Origin: an uncultured Prevotella sp.
GTDB taxonomy: Bacteria; Bacteroidota; Bacteroidia; Bacteroidales; Bacteroidaceae
NCBI GenBank assembly: GCA_945637645.1
Contig: CALZDK010000027.1
Location: 1 to 13,889 of the forward strand
Direction of reading: 5' to 3'
Length of the DNA stretch: 13,889 bases
This document shows, piece by piece, positions 7,061 through 13,889 of the stretch. Within the stretch, counting starts at the first letter, position 1; the number at the start of each line of letters is the position of its first letter. A program made the translations under genes and the position numbers. A model generated the notes under the pieces. That model did not search any database, was not told the origin of the DNA, and saw only the letters and a program-made list of their open reading frames with translations.

Positions 7061-8023
7061 TCAAACGTATGTCTCAAGGAACTTTATCGTGCCGCTTACT
7101 TTCACCATCCCCGCAGTGGCTGGCAGCAACACAGTCTCACCTTGCTTGAACGACACCTCGTCGCCATTCTCCGTAAGCAGGGTTGCCTCGCCCTTAAGAC
7201 CTATCAGTATCACGAAGCTGTCCAGCTCGCTGTAGTCAAGGGTCATTGGCTCGTCGAGGTCATACACCGCTGTGGTGAAGAACGGGCAGCTGACAAGCTG
7301 CACGCTCTCGTTCTTTCGGGGAGTGTAGTGCGTGCGGTAATCGTCGAGCACCGTGTAGTCTATTGCCTCGGAAGCCTCTTTGGTGTGCAGCTCGCGGTAG
7401 TTGCCGTCCTTGTCGCGTCGCTTGTAGTCGTAGATGCGGTAGGTCACATCGCTTGTCTGCTGTATCTCAGCCACAAACGACCCCTTACAGATTGCGTGTA
7501 TTCTTCCTGCGGGAATGAAGAAGCAGTCGTCGGCACTCAGTTTGTATTCTGCCAGTGCTTCCACTATGCTTCCGTCCTCCACCATCTCCTTGTAAAGTTC
7601 AGGCGTTATTGCCTTCCTCAGCCCCACACGCAGTGTTGCGTCGTCGTCCGACTCCAGTGCATACCACATCTCTGTCTTGCCCATGGGCTTTCCCTGCCTG
7701 TGGGCTGTCTCGTCGTCGGGATGCACCTGGATGGAGAGGTCCTGCTGTGCGTCGATAAACTTCACGAGCAGCGGGAAAGAGTTGCCGAAGCGCTCGTAGT
7801 TCTCCTCGCCCACGAGTTTTTCCTTCAGCTCAGCAACAAGTTCGTTGAGCATTTTGCCCTCAAACTCTCCTTCACTCACTACTGACTCGTTGTCTTTCAC
7901 TCCCGACACTTCCCAACTCTCACCGACGTTTGCCTGGCCGGAGTCGAGGTTCTTGAACGGAATAATTTTGCTTCCACCCCAAATAGTAGATTTCAGCAAC
8001 GGTTTGAATTTCAAAATCTGCAT
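7061..8023 (-). CDS. manA: Mannose-6-phosphate isomerase, class I, short type
   Basis: This zinc enzyme interconverts fructose-6-phosphate and mannose-6-phosphate, linking glycolysis to GDP-mannose and glycan synthesis. The 320-residue length fits the short Bacillus-type ManA (about 315) rather than the longer E. coli type. Zinc ligands are visible: Gln99 and His101 in IQVHPDD, Glu118 in GKTEMWY, and His176 in PAGRIHAI. The catalytic arginine is Arg196 in TYRIYDY. A C-terminal cupin half follows to residue 320. The gene lies 79 bases after trkH with no TAnnTTTG element in the gap, so it may be read from the dxs-trk operon. An AAGTTCAACTT palindrome is in its leader, and a terminator hairpin follows its stop codon. 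Function assignment is firm; the operon link is tentative. Confidence 0.93.
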   Translation of the reverse strand: MQILKFKPLLKSTIWGGSKIIPFKNLDSGQANVGESWEVSGVKDNESVVSEGEFEGKMLNELVAELKEKLVGEENYERFGNSFPLLVKFIDAQQDLSIQVHPDDETAHRQGKPMGKTEMWYALESDDDATLRVGLRKAITPELYKEMVEDGSIVEALAEYKLSADDCFFIPAGRIHAICKGSFVAEIQQTSDVTYRIYDYKRRDKDGNYRELHTKEASEAIDYTVLDDYRTHYTPRKNESVQLVSCPFFTTAVYDLDEPMTLDYSELDSFVILIGLKGEATLLTENGDEVSFKQGETVLLPATAGMVKVSGTIKFLETYV

Positions 8024-8041
8024 TGTTTTCTCTCGTTTTTT

Positions 8042-8052
8042 AAGTTGAACTT
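8042..8052. promoter_or_regulatory. AAGTT-N-AACTT palindrome in the manA leader
   Basis: The plus strand reads AAGTTGAACTT, an 11-bp odd palindrome about 20 bases upstream of the manA start. The same core occurs at the gcvPA start (4368-4378). It sits in the 79-base trkH-manA gap, followed on the plus strand by a T run. A short RNA hairpin or an operator are both possible. Confidence 0.3.
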
Positions 8053-8102
8053 TTTTTTATCTACTCTTGGGCTTATAGTTTGTAGTCGTATAGGTTTCTC
8101 TT

Positions 8103-9560
8103 TTAGTTGTCTTTCCAGAACGCCGGTGTGAAAATCACCAGCACGGTCATTATCTCCAGACGTCCCATGAGCATCAGCAGCGAACACATCCACTTCACAA
8201 CCTCCGGCAGCGACGACCACGACATCACGGGTCCTATGTCGGTACCGAGTGTGGGGCCCACGTTGCTCACGCAACTGAGCGATATAGTTATTGCGTTGGT
8301 GTGGTCAATGCCTACGGCAATCATCAGCGTAGCCACCACGAGGCACATAAGCACATAGATGGCAAGAAACGACATCAGCGACAGTATCTTGTCCTGCGGC
8401 ACATGCTGTCCGTTCACCTTTATTGGCAGCACAGCGGTGGGATGAAGTATGCGTTTGAACTCGTTTCTCATCACCTTCAGCACCATCATTGCCCTTATGC
8501 ACTTGAAGCCGCCGCTTGTACTGCCAGCACACGAGCCCACGAACATGCAACAGCCCAATATCACCCACGTCAGGTGCGGCCACTGTCCGGCGTCGTCGTT
8601 GAACAGTCCCGTGGTGGTAATGAACGACACTACCTGGAACAAGGCACACCTGAAGGCGTCCTCCAGCATGTAGCCGTTGTTCATTATCAGCAAATACATA
8701 ATGCTTGCCGTACATACCGTTATGAGCGTCAGGTATAGTTTGAACTCCGAGTTGGAGAAAAGCATTCCAATCTTTCCCTTGAACGCCGCCGAATAGAGCA
8801 TCACGAAATTTATACCCGAAAGGAACTGGAACAGTATTCCGATGTACTCTATCTCCGAAGAATGGAAATGGGAGAGCGAGTCGTTGTGGGGAGCGAAACC
8901 ACCCGTCGCCGTTGTCGTCATCGAATAGTTTACGCTGTCGTACAAGCCCATACCAGCCACTGCAAAGGCTGCGAAGCAGGCTATGGTGAGCACAGTGTAG
9001 ATACTCCATATCCACTTGGCACTCGTGCTCAGCCTCGGGTGCAGTTTCGACTTTATTGGTCCTGTAGCCTCAGCCGCAAACACCTTCATACTTCCGCCCA
9101 CTATCGAGGGAAGTATGGCTATGGTGAAGAACACTATTCCCAAGCCGCCAATCCACTGTGTCATCGACCGCCAGAAGAGTATGCCGTGCGGCATGTGCTC
9201 CACGTCGTCAAGAATGGAGGCTCCTGTTGTGGTGAATCCCGACATTGTTTCAAAATAGGCGTCGCATACGTTTGGTATGTAACCTCCTATCAGATAGGGC
9301 AACATCCCGAAGAAACTGAAGATAATCCATGTCGCCGTCACCACGAGATAGGCGTCGCGGCGGCTCAGGCGGTTGTCGGCGTTCCTTCCTGCATATCGGA
9401 ACAGCAGTCCGCCCACCATGGTGACAAGCATGGAGATGAGAAAGGAGAGCACGTCGTCCTCGGCGTAGAAGAATGAGGTGCCAAGACACACCATCATCAT
9501 CAGCGCCTCTATGAACAGCAGTTGTCCGATAATCTTGGTTATGATTCCATAGTTCACCAT
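8103..9560 (-). CDS. trkH: Trk/Ktr-type potassium uptake protein TrkH, membrane pore subunit
   Basis: TrkH is the ion-conducting membrane subunit of potassium uptake, gated by the cytoplasmic TrkA encoded immediately upstream. The 485-residue protein is mostly hydrophobic. It shows the four degenerate selectivity-filter loops expected of the superfamily: SGFTTTGAS (107-115), TTTATGGFAP (215-224), SFITTTGLF (312-320) and SNVGPTLG (432-439). GSCAGSTSGGFK (342-353) follows the third filter, and MGRLEIMTV (465-473) in the last segment is strongly conserved. The start overlaps the end of trkA by seven bases, so translation is probably coupled. No damage is seen. Ion preference (K+ alone or K+/Na+) cannot be settled from sequence. 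Confidence 0.95.
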   Translation of the reverse strand: MVNYGIITKIIGQLLFIEALMMMVCLGTSFFYAEDDVLSFLISMLVTMVGGLLFRYAGRNADNRLSRRDAYLVVTATWIIFSFFGMLPYLIGGYIPNVCDAYFETMSGFTTTGASILDDVEHMPHGILFWRSMTQWIGGLGIVFFTIAILPSIVGGSMKVFAAEATGPIKSKLHPRLSTSAKWIWSIYTVLTIACFAAFAVAGMGLYDSVNYSMTTTATGGFAPHNDSLSHFHSSEIEYIGILFQFLSGINFVMLYSAAFKGKIGMLFSNSEFKLYLTLITVCTASIMYLLIMNNGYMLEDAFRCALFQVVSFITTTGLFNDDAGQWPHLTWVILGCCMFVGSCAGSTSGGFKCIRAMMVLKVMRNEFKRILHPTAVLPIKVNGQHVPQDKILSLMSFLAIYVLMCLVVATLMIAVGIDHTNAITISLSCVSNVGPTLGTDIGPVMSWSSLPEVVKWMCSLLMLMGRLEIMTVLVIFTPAFWKDN

Positions 9561-10912
9561 AGCAACTTAGGCTTGAAAAATTTCTCCACCTTCTTAAGGT
9601 TGTGCTCATGGCAGAACACCATCACCGAGTCGCCTGCCTCTATCTGTGAGTTTCCGTTCACCAACATTCCCACATTGTGTCTCACCAGTCCTCCTATGGT
9701 CACACCGGTAGGCAGTCCGAGGTCCTTCACTGGCTTCCTCGTCACCGGCGAGCCTTGCGCTGCGGTGAATTCCGCCACATCGGAGTCTGCCACCATCAGC
9801 GAGCGCATGTTGCTCACGTCGGCGTCGAGCATCAGTTGGAATATGTGGCTCGCGGCTATTGTCTTCTTATTGATTATGGTGCCGATGTCGAGTCCCTCCG
9901 CCATGTCCACATAGTCGAGGTTCTCCACCATTGCCACCGTCTTCCTCACACCCAACCGTTTGGCGGTAAGGCAGGCAAGTATGTTTGTCTCCGCGTTCTC
10001 CGTCAGGGCCACGAAGGCCTGTGTGTTGCGTATTCCCTCCTCCATCAGCATTCCTATGTCGCGTCCGTCGCCGTGAATCACCATTGTGTCGGTGTCGCTG
10101 AGCAGCTCATTGAGCCTTTCGCAACGTTTCTCGTCGCGCTCTATTATCTTCACGTTCATGTAGTCGGGCACCGTGAGTGCCGTTCTCACCGTGGTCTTGC
10201 TTCCGCCCATTATTATAACGTTCTTCACGTCGGCATAATGTTCCTTACCCGCCACCTTTCTTATATAAGGTATATACTCGCGTGTAGTCATGAAGTAGGC
10301 GAAGTCCATGTTGCGCAGCTCGTCGTTACCGCCCGGAATGATGGTATCGCCGCCACGTTTTATCGCCACTATGTGGTAAGGATCGTCGGGACCGCAAAGT
10401 TCTCTCAGTGGTTGGTTGAGTATCTCGCACGTCTCGCGCAGCTTAACTCCGAGCATCACCAACGCTCCTCCGTGCACGTCCCACCGCTGTCTCACCCAGC
10501 TCATCTTCAGTCCATTTATGATGTCCTGTGCGGCAAGAACCTCAGGATAAATCAGCGAGTCGATACCTAACTTTCGGAAGAAGGGTTTCAGCTTTGTGTC
10601 CAGATACTCGTAGTTGTCTATTCTCGCCACGGTCTTCTTCGCGCCGATGGCATGCGCGAGGATGCAGGCGTTCATGTTGCGGCTCTCGTCGGGGGTCACA
10701 GCCACGAAGAGGTCGGCACTTGCCGTACCCGCTTCTTCCAGAGCCTTTATGCTGGTAGGCGAGCCGAGCATAGTCATTATGTCGTAGTCGCTGTCGAGAC
10801 CCTCCAACCTGCTTGGTTCGGGGTCCATAAGCGTACACTCCTGGTGTTCCCTCGACAACAGTTTTGCGAGGTGTGTACCCACGGCTCCTGCTCCTGCAAT
10901 AATTATCTTCAT
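9554..10912 (-). CDS. trkA: Trk potassium transporter peripheral subunit TrkA
   Basis: TrkA is the cytoplasmic NAD(H)/nucleotide-binding regulator that opens TrkH. The 452 residues show two tandem RCK units. The first Rossmann domain starts with IIAGAGAVGTHLA (4-16), has an acidic residue after the second strand (MDPEP), and is followed by a TrkA-C domain. The second Rossmann domain begins near residue 230 and ends in a second TrkA-C domain (about 370-452). In the second unit the glycine-rich loop reads MGGSKTTV (235-242), not GxGxxG, so nucleotide binding there may be weak or altered. The ATG overlaps the dxs stop by four bases and the 3' end overlaps trkH by seven, so dxs, trkA and trkH form one translationally coupled unit. 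The family call is firm. Confidence 0.95.
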   Translation of the reverse strand: MKIIIAGAGAVGTHLAKLLSREHQECTLMDPEPSRLEGLDSDYDIMTMLGSPTSIKALEEAGTASADLFVAVTPDESRNMNACILAHAIGAKKTVARIDNYEYLDTKLKPFFRKLGIDSLIYPEVLAAQDIINGLKMSWVRQRWDVHGGALVMLGVKLRETCEILNQPLRELCGPDDPYHIVAIKRGGDTIIPGGNDELRNMDFAYFMTTREYIPYIRKVAGKEHYADVKNVIIMGGSKTTVRTALTVPDYMNVKIIERDEKRCERLNELLSDTDTMVIHGDGRDIGMLMEEGIRNTQAFVALTENAETNILACLTAKRLGVRKTVAMVENLDYVDMAEGLDIGTIINKKTIAASHIFQLMLDADVSNMRSLMVADSDVAEFTAAQGSPVTRKPVKDLGLPTGVTIGGLVRHNVGMLVNGNSQIEAGDSVMVFCHEHNLKKVEKFFKPKLLW

Positions 10913-12783
10913 ATCAATGCTTTTTTTATTCCTTCCTTGTCAATACCCACGATGTGCTGCAGTTCCTCAACCTTTCCGTGCTGCACAAACTCGTCGGGCA
11001 GTCCCAGTCGGGTTATCTGCACCCTGTGTCCGTGGTCGCTCATCCATTCAAGCACCGCAGAGCCGAAACCACCATTGAGCGATCCGTCTTCCACGGTCAC
11101 TATCCTTTCAAAACGCCCTGCTATCTCGTCGAGCATCTTCTCGTCGAGAGGCTTCACGAAGCGCATATCGTAGAGTGCTATGCTCTTCTCCTTGTTCTCA
11201 GCCTCCACTTCGGCTATTGCCTCCGCCGCAGTGTGGCCTATGGGTCCAAGGGTCAGTACAGCCAGTTCCTTTCCGTCTTTCAGTCTCCTGCCCGTGCCCA
11301 CCTTTATCTCTTCCAAGGGGCAGCGCCAGTCGGCCAGATAGCCGTTGCCTCGCGGATAGCGTATCACGAAGGGACCTCGGTCTTTCTGTTGTGCGGTAAA
11401 CATCATGCGGCGCAGCTCGTGCTCGTCGTATGGCGAGCAGATGGTGAGGTTAGGCACTGTGCGCAGCGAGGCTATGTCGAACGCGCCATGGTGTGTCGGT
11501 CCGTCTTCTCCCACGAGCCCTGCCCTGTCGAGACAAAGCACCACGGGCAGCCGTAGTATCGCCGCGTCGTGTATCACGTTGTCGTAAGCTCTCTGGGCAA
11601 ATGCGCTGTAGATATTGCAGAAAGGTACAAGTCCCTCCTTTGCCATTCCTGCCGAGAACGTCACGGCGTGTCCTTCGGCAATACCCACGTCGAACGTCCT
11701 TTCGGGCATTGCTTCCATCATTATGTTCATCGAGCATCCCGTTGGCATGGCTGGGGTCACGCCTACTATCTTTTCGTTATGTCTTGCCAGTTCGAGCAGT
11801 GTCTCTCCAAACACGTCCTGAAACTTCGGTGGTTGTCCAGTGGTGTCGTTCACTATGCGCTCACCCGTATCTACGTCAAACTTTCCTGGGGCATGCCATA
11901 TAGTTGCAGCCTTCTCGGCGGGTTTGTAGCCCTTGCCCTTCACGGTGTGGAGATGGAGCAGTTTAGGTCCGCTCATGCCTTTCAGCTGTTTCAGTATGCG
12001 CACCAGTTCCTTCACGTTGTGTCCGTCGAAGGGTCCGAAATATCTTATGTTCAGCCCCTCAAATATGTTCTGTTGGTGGCTTATTGCCGACTTCAGCGCG
12101 TTGCTCAGCCTAATAAGTCCTTTCCGCCTGTCGTCCTCCATATAGCCTCGCGAGTGGAGCCATTGCGTAACCTTGAATTTCAAGGCGTTGTAGGTCTCGT
12201 TGGTGTTCAGCCCTAACAAGTATTGTTTCATGCCTCCCACGCTGCGGTCTATCGACATGTTGTTGTCGTTCAGAATTATGAGCATGTCGTTAGGGTGTTG
12301 CGACACGTTGTTCAGTCCCTCAAACGCCAGTCCGCCGCTCATCGCTCCGTCGCCAATCACCGCCACCACATGGCGGCTCTCGCCGTTGGCTTTAGTAGCC
12401 ACAGCCATGCCCAAAGCGGCAGAGATGGAATTGCTGGCATGTCCGCACACAAAGGTGTCGTACTCGCTTTCCTTTGGCGAGGGGAACGGCATTATGCCGT
12501 TGAGCTTGCGGTTGGTGTAGAACCTGTCTCGCCTGCCCGTTAGAATCTTGTGACCGTAGGCCTGGTGTCCCACGTCCCATACTATTCTGTCGTGCGGTGT
12601 GTCATAAACATAGTGCAGCGCCACTGTCAGCTCCACCACGCCAAGGCTTGAGGCGAGATGTCCGGGGTTTACCGATAGTTCATCGACAATGTCGCGTCTC
12701 AACTCGTCGCAAACACCTGGCAACTGTTCCTCGGCCAGCAACCTCAAATCGGCCGGATATTTTATCTTTCCCAAAAGGGTCAT
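10909..12783 (-). CDS. dxs: 1-deoxy-D-xylulose-5-phosphate synthase
   Basis: DXS condenses pyruvate with glyceraldehyde-3-phosphate, using thiamine diphosphate, in the first step of the MEP isoprenoid pathway. With the start at 12783 the protein is 624 residues, the usual length. Visible motifs are WDVGHQAYGHKILTGR (69-84) and the ThDP/Mg motif GDGAMSG (144-150) with LNDNNMSI (171-178). The catalytic glutamate is Glu370 in DVGIAEGHAVTFSAG, and the C-terminal RAGLVGEDGPTHHG contains His431. The open frame extends 17 codons further upstream, but that part would overlap the -7 promoter element. MTLLGKIKYP is therefore the likely N-terminus. The gene is first of the dxs-trkA-trkH unit and divergent from fabI. 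Confidence 0.96.
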   Translation of the reverse strand: MTLLGKIKYPADLRLLAEEQLPGVCDELRRDIVDELSVNPGHLASSLGVVELTVALHYVYDTPHDRIVWDVGHQAYGHKILTGRRDRFYTNRKLNGIMPFPSPKESEYDTFVCGHASNSISAALGMAVATKANGESRHVVAVIGDGAMSGGLAFEGLNNVSQHPNDMLIILNDNNMSIDRSVGGMKQYLLGLNTNETYNALKFKVTQWLHSRGYMEDDRRKGLIRLSNALKSAISHQQNIFEGLNIRYFGPFDGHNVKELVRILKQLKGMSGPKLLHLHTVKGKGYKPAEKAATIWHAPGKFDVDTGERIVNDTTGQPPKFQDVFGETLLELARHNEKIVGVTPAMPTGCSMNIMMEAMPERTFDVGIAEGHAVTFSAGMAKEGLVPFCNIYSAFAQRAYDNVIHDAAILRLPVVLCLDRAGLVGEDGPTHHGAFDIASLRTVPNLTICSPYDEHELRRMMFTAQQKDRGPFVIRYPRGNGYLADWRCPLEEIKVGTGRRLKDGKELAVLTLGPIGHTAAEAIAEVEAENKEKSIALYDMRFVKPLDEKMLDEIAGRFERIVTVEDGSLNGGFGSAVLEWMSDHGHRVQITRLGLPDEFVQHGKVEELQHIVGIDKEGIKKALI

Positions 12784-12823
12784 TTCTTTCTCTTCCAAAA
12801 CGGTTAATATTCTAATCTGGGTG

Positions 12824-12855
12824 CAAAGATACAACTATTCTCCAATAAAAAGAAA
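12824..12855 (-). promoter_or_regulatory. Promoter of dxs-trkA-trkH
   Basis: The minus strand carries a -7 element TATCTTTG (12831-12824), followed by GCA as is common in Bacteroidota promoters. The best -33 candidate is TTTC (12855-12852) with a 20-bp spacer, three of four matches to TTTG. Transcription should begin near 12817, about 34 bases before the ATG at 12783. This fixes the dxs start, because the longer open frame would begin upstream of the transcription start. Confidence 0.75.
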
Positions 12856-13076
12856 GGAAAGTGAAAAATTCTTCAATGAAAGACAAACTTTTCTGCAAGT
12901 AGTCCTGTCTTAAACTATAAAAATTAAGGTCATCCCCGTCTGGCTATCCATTATGTTTTTATTCCCAGATTTTTTACACAATAAGGAGGTCAGACGCGGT
13001 AAGTGTTCCATAGCAATAGCTTGCAACCACAAGTCAACAAAGCGGAATCCACTTGTCTATATGTTTTGCACTGTTT
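12856..13076. other. Non-coding spacer between dxs and fabI promoters
   Basis: No convincing gene was found here. The stretch contains a canonical AAGGAGGT (12983-12990) on the plus strand. Small dyads also occur: GCAA-TAGC-TTGC (13013-13024), ACAAGT/ACTTGT (13029-13034 and 13051-13056), and AAGTGTTCC (13001-13009) facing GGAA-tc-CACTT (13044-13054). A GTG at 13003 starts a stop-free frame that runs in frame into fabI, but its 58 codons do not resemble protein. It may be an upstream leader or simply spacer. Confidence 0.4.
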
Positions 13077-13120
13077 CGTAAAGGTTTACGGACTTTTTAC
13101 GTTAATATGTGTTTACGGAC
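13077..13120 (+). promoter_or_regulatory. Cluster of TTTACG motifs upstream of fabI (possible operator)
   Basis: Within 44 bases the plus strand has TTTACG at 13085-13090, 13096-13101 and 13112-13117. An inverted copy, CGTAAA, at 13077-13082 makes the dyad CGTAAA-GG-TTTACG with the first. Two copies extend to an identical ten-base GTTTACGGAC (13084-13093 and 13111-13120). The cluster ends about 25 bases before the fabI -7 element, where an activator or repressor would bind. The regulator is unknown. Confidence 0.45.
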
Positions 13121-13144
13121 ATGCACACTTTAAGGAAAAATGTG

Positions 13145-13152
13145 TAATTTTG
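13145..13152 (+). promoter_or_regulatory. Likely fabI promoter -7 element
   Basis: TAATTTTG matches TAnnTTTG exactly and is followed by CA, as in other promoters of the window. Transcription would start near 13159, giving a leader of about 18 bases before the fabI ATG at 13177. No TTTG is present at the -33 spacing (13120-13125 reads CATGCA), so this promoter may depend on an activator. Confidence 0.65.
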
Positions 13153-13176
13153 CAGCCGTTATTACATTATTTTATT

Positions 13177-13889
13177 ATGACGCATAATTTATTAGCAGGA
13201 AAGCGTGGTATAATCTTCGGCGCATTGAACGAAGATTCCATAGCATGGAAAGTGGCCGTGAAGGCCGTAGAAGAAGGTGCAAAAATCACATTGAGCAACA
13301 CCCCAATGGCTTTGCGTATGGGACAGCTCGACGAACTGAGCAAGCAGCTCGACGCACCTGTGATCCCAGCAGACGCAACAAGCGTAGAGGATCTTGAGAA
13401 AGTATTCAGCGAATCAGTAGAGAAACTCGGTGGAAAAGTGGATTTCGTGCTCCACTCCATCGGAATGAGTCCAAACGTGCGTAAACACCGCACATACGAC
13501 GACCTCGACTACAACTATCTCCAGAAGACATTAGACATCTCTGCAATCTCGTTCCACAAGATGCTTCAGGTGGCAAAGAAACAGGACGCCATTGCCGAGT
13601 ATGGCTCTGTGGTGGCTCTCACTTATGTCGCATCGCAGCGCACTTTCTTCGGCTATAACGACATGGCTGACGCAAAGAGCATGCTTGAGAGCATTGCACG
13701 CAGCTTCGGATACATCTATGGTCGTGAGAAAAACGTGCGTATTAACACAATATCGCAGTCGCCAACGCCAACAACGGCAGGTAAGGGCATAAAGGACATG
13801 GAGAACCTGATGGACTTCTCCAACAAGATGTCGCCTCTGGGCAACGCTTCTGCCGACGACTGCGCAAACTACTGCGTGATGATGTTCTC
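13177..13889 (+). CDS. fabI: Enoyl-[acyl-carrier-protein] reductase (NADH), FabI type; 3' end beyond window
   Basis: FabI carries out the last reduction in each elongation round of type II fatty acid synthesis, using NADH. The visible 237 residues lack an estimated 50 or so C-terminal residues. Family landmarks are KRGIIFGALNEDSIAWKVA (9-27) as the cofactor loop, HSIGMSP (93-99), and the active site Tyr150, Tyr160, Lys167 in the order and spacing of FabI (Y-x9-Y-x6-K) within LTYVASQRTFFGYNDMADAK. Gly96 corresponds to the triclosan/diazaborine-contact glycine. The ATG at 13177 directly precedes the conserved N-terminal strand and lies about 18 bases from the predicted transcription start. There is no Shine-Dalgarno, as is usual here. 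It is transcribed away from dxs. The call is firm; the gene is truncated only by the window edge. Confidence 0.95.
   Translation, partial: MTHNLLAGKRGIIFGALNEDSIAWKVAVKAVEEGAKITLSNTPMALRMGQLDELSKQLDAPVIPADATSVEDLEKVFSESVEKLGGKVDFVLHSIGMSPNVRKHRTYDDLDYNYLQKTLDISAISFHKMLQVAKKQDAIAEYGSVVALTYVASQRTFFGYNDMADAKSMLESIARSFGYIYGREKNVRINTISQSPTPTTAGKGIKDMENLMDFSNKMSPLGNASADDCANYCVMMF

Noticed and set aside
7017..7235. Plus-strand open frame beginning MKYVAL opposite the manA 3' end
   Set aside because: After the six LplA-like residues it is antisense to manA, low in complexity and unlike any protein I recognise. It is kept only as part of the inverted repeat observation.
7142..7885. Plus-strand open frame of 247 codons
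   Set aside because: It is fully antisense to manA, whose zinc ligands and catalytic residues are intact. The sequence has no domain of its own.
9677..10570. Long plus-strand open frame of 297 codons
   Set aside because: It lies entirely within trkA on the opposite strand, is rich in His and Arg, and has no recognisable domain. It is a shadow of the real gene.
10909..12783. Gly instead of Gln after the DXS catalytic glutamate (EGHAVTF rather than EQHAVTF)
   Set aside because: It looks unusual beside the E. coli enzyme, but to my knowledge this form is common in Bacteroidota DXS. All other active-site motifs are intact.
12784..12834. Upstream 17-codon extension of dxs starting at 12834
   Set aside because: It overlaps the -7 element TATCTTTG and the predicted transcription start, and it adds residues (MYLCTQIRI...) not typical of DXS. 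MTLLGKIKYP at 12783 is the family-like start.
13060..13068. TATGTTTTG as a second fabI promoter
   Set aside because: It has three instead of two bases between TA and TTTG, and no -33 element. The exact match at 13145-13152 is better placed.

Overview
The window looks like a chromosomal segment from a member of the Bacteroidota, plausibly a Prevotella-type member of the Bacteroidales. The main evidence is the promoter architecture. Several intergenic regions carry the Bacteroidota -7 element TAnnTTTG, and two of them have a correctly spaced TTTG -33 element. Starts are mostly AT-rich with weak Shine-Dalgarno sequences, and the DXS, TrkA/TrkH and FabI proteins read as ordinary housekeeping enzymes. 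The genus is an inference; no rRNA or other phylogenetic marker is present.

Layout. Positions 1-255 hold a leftward promoter that leaves the window and the structured 3' end of the first operon. Positions 256-6901 (minus strand, transcribed right to left) carry a complete glycine cleavage module: lplA, gcvT, gcvH, gcvPA, gcvPB and a dedicated dihydrolipoamide dehydrogenase. A textbook promoter (TTTG, 19 bp, TATTTTTG) lies just upstream of lplA. LplA can attach scavenged lipoate to GcvH; GcvPA/GcvPB decarboxylate glycine; GcvT transfers the one-carbon unit to tetrahydrofolate; the LPD (L-protein) re-oxidises the lipoyl arm. The operon therefore encodes both the enzyme system and the means to lipoylate it.

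Positions 7061-8023 (minus) encode a short-type class I mannose-6-phosphate isomerase, with a terminator hairpin directly after its stop codon. Positions 8103-12783 (minus) are an overlapping trio, dxs-trkA-trkH: the entry enzyme of the MEP isoprenoid pathway followed by a two-component Trk potassium uptake system. A divergent control region of about 390 bases separates dxs from fabI (plus strand, 13177 onward, cut by the window end), the NADH-dependent enoyl-ACP reductase of fatty acid synthesis.

The most unusual feature is a 19-bp inverted repeat (18/19 matches). It flanks the lplA-gcv promoter, and one arm contains the lplA start codon. This geometry fits an invertible (phase-variable) promoter, or an RNA stem that hides the lplA start in read-through transcripts; the sequence alone cannot decide. 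Secondary points are a clustered TTTACG motif upstream of fabI, a palindrome shared by the gcvPA and manA leaders, the split GcvP with an unusually strong Shine-Dalgarno, and alternative pairings in the lpd 3' region. No mobile element, CRISPR array, tRNA or rRNA was seen.
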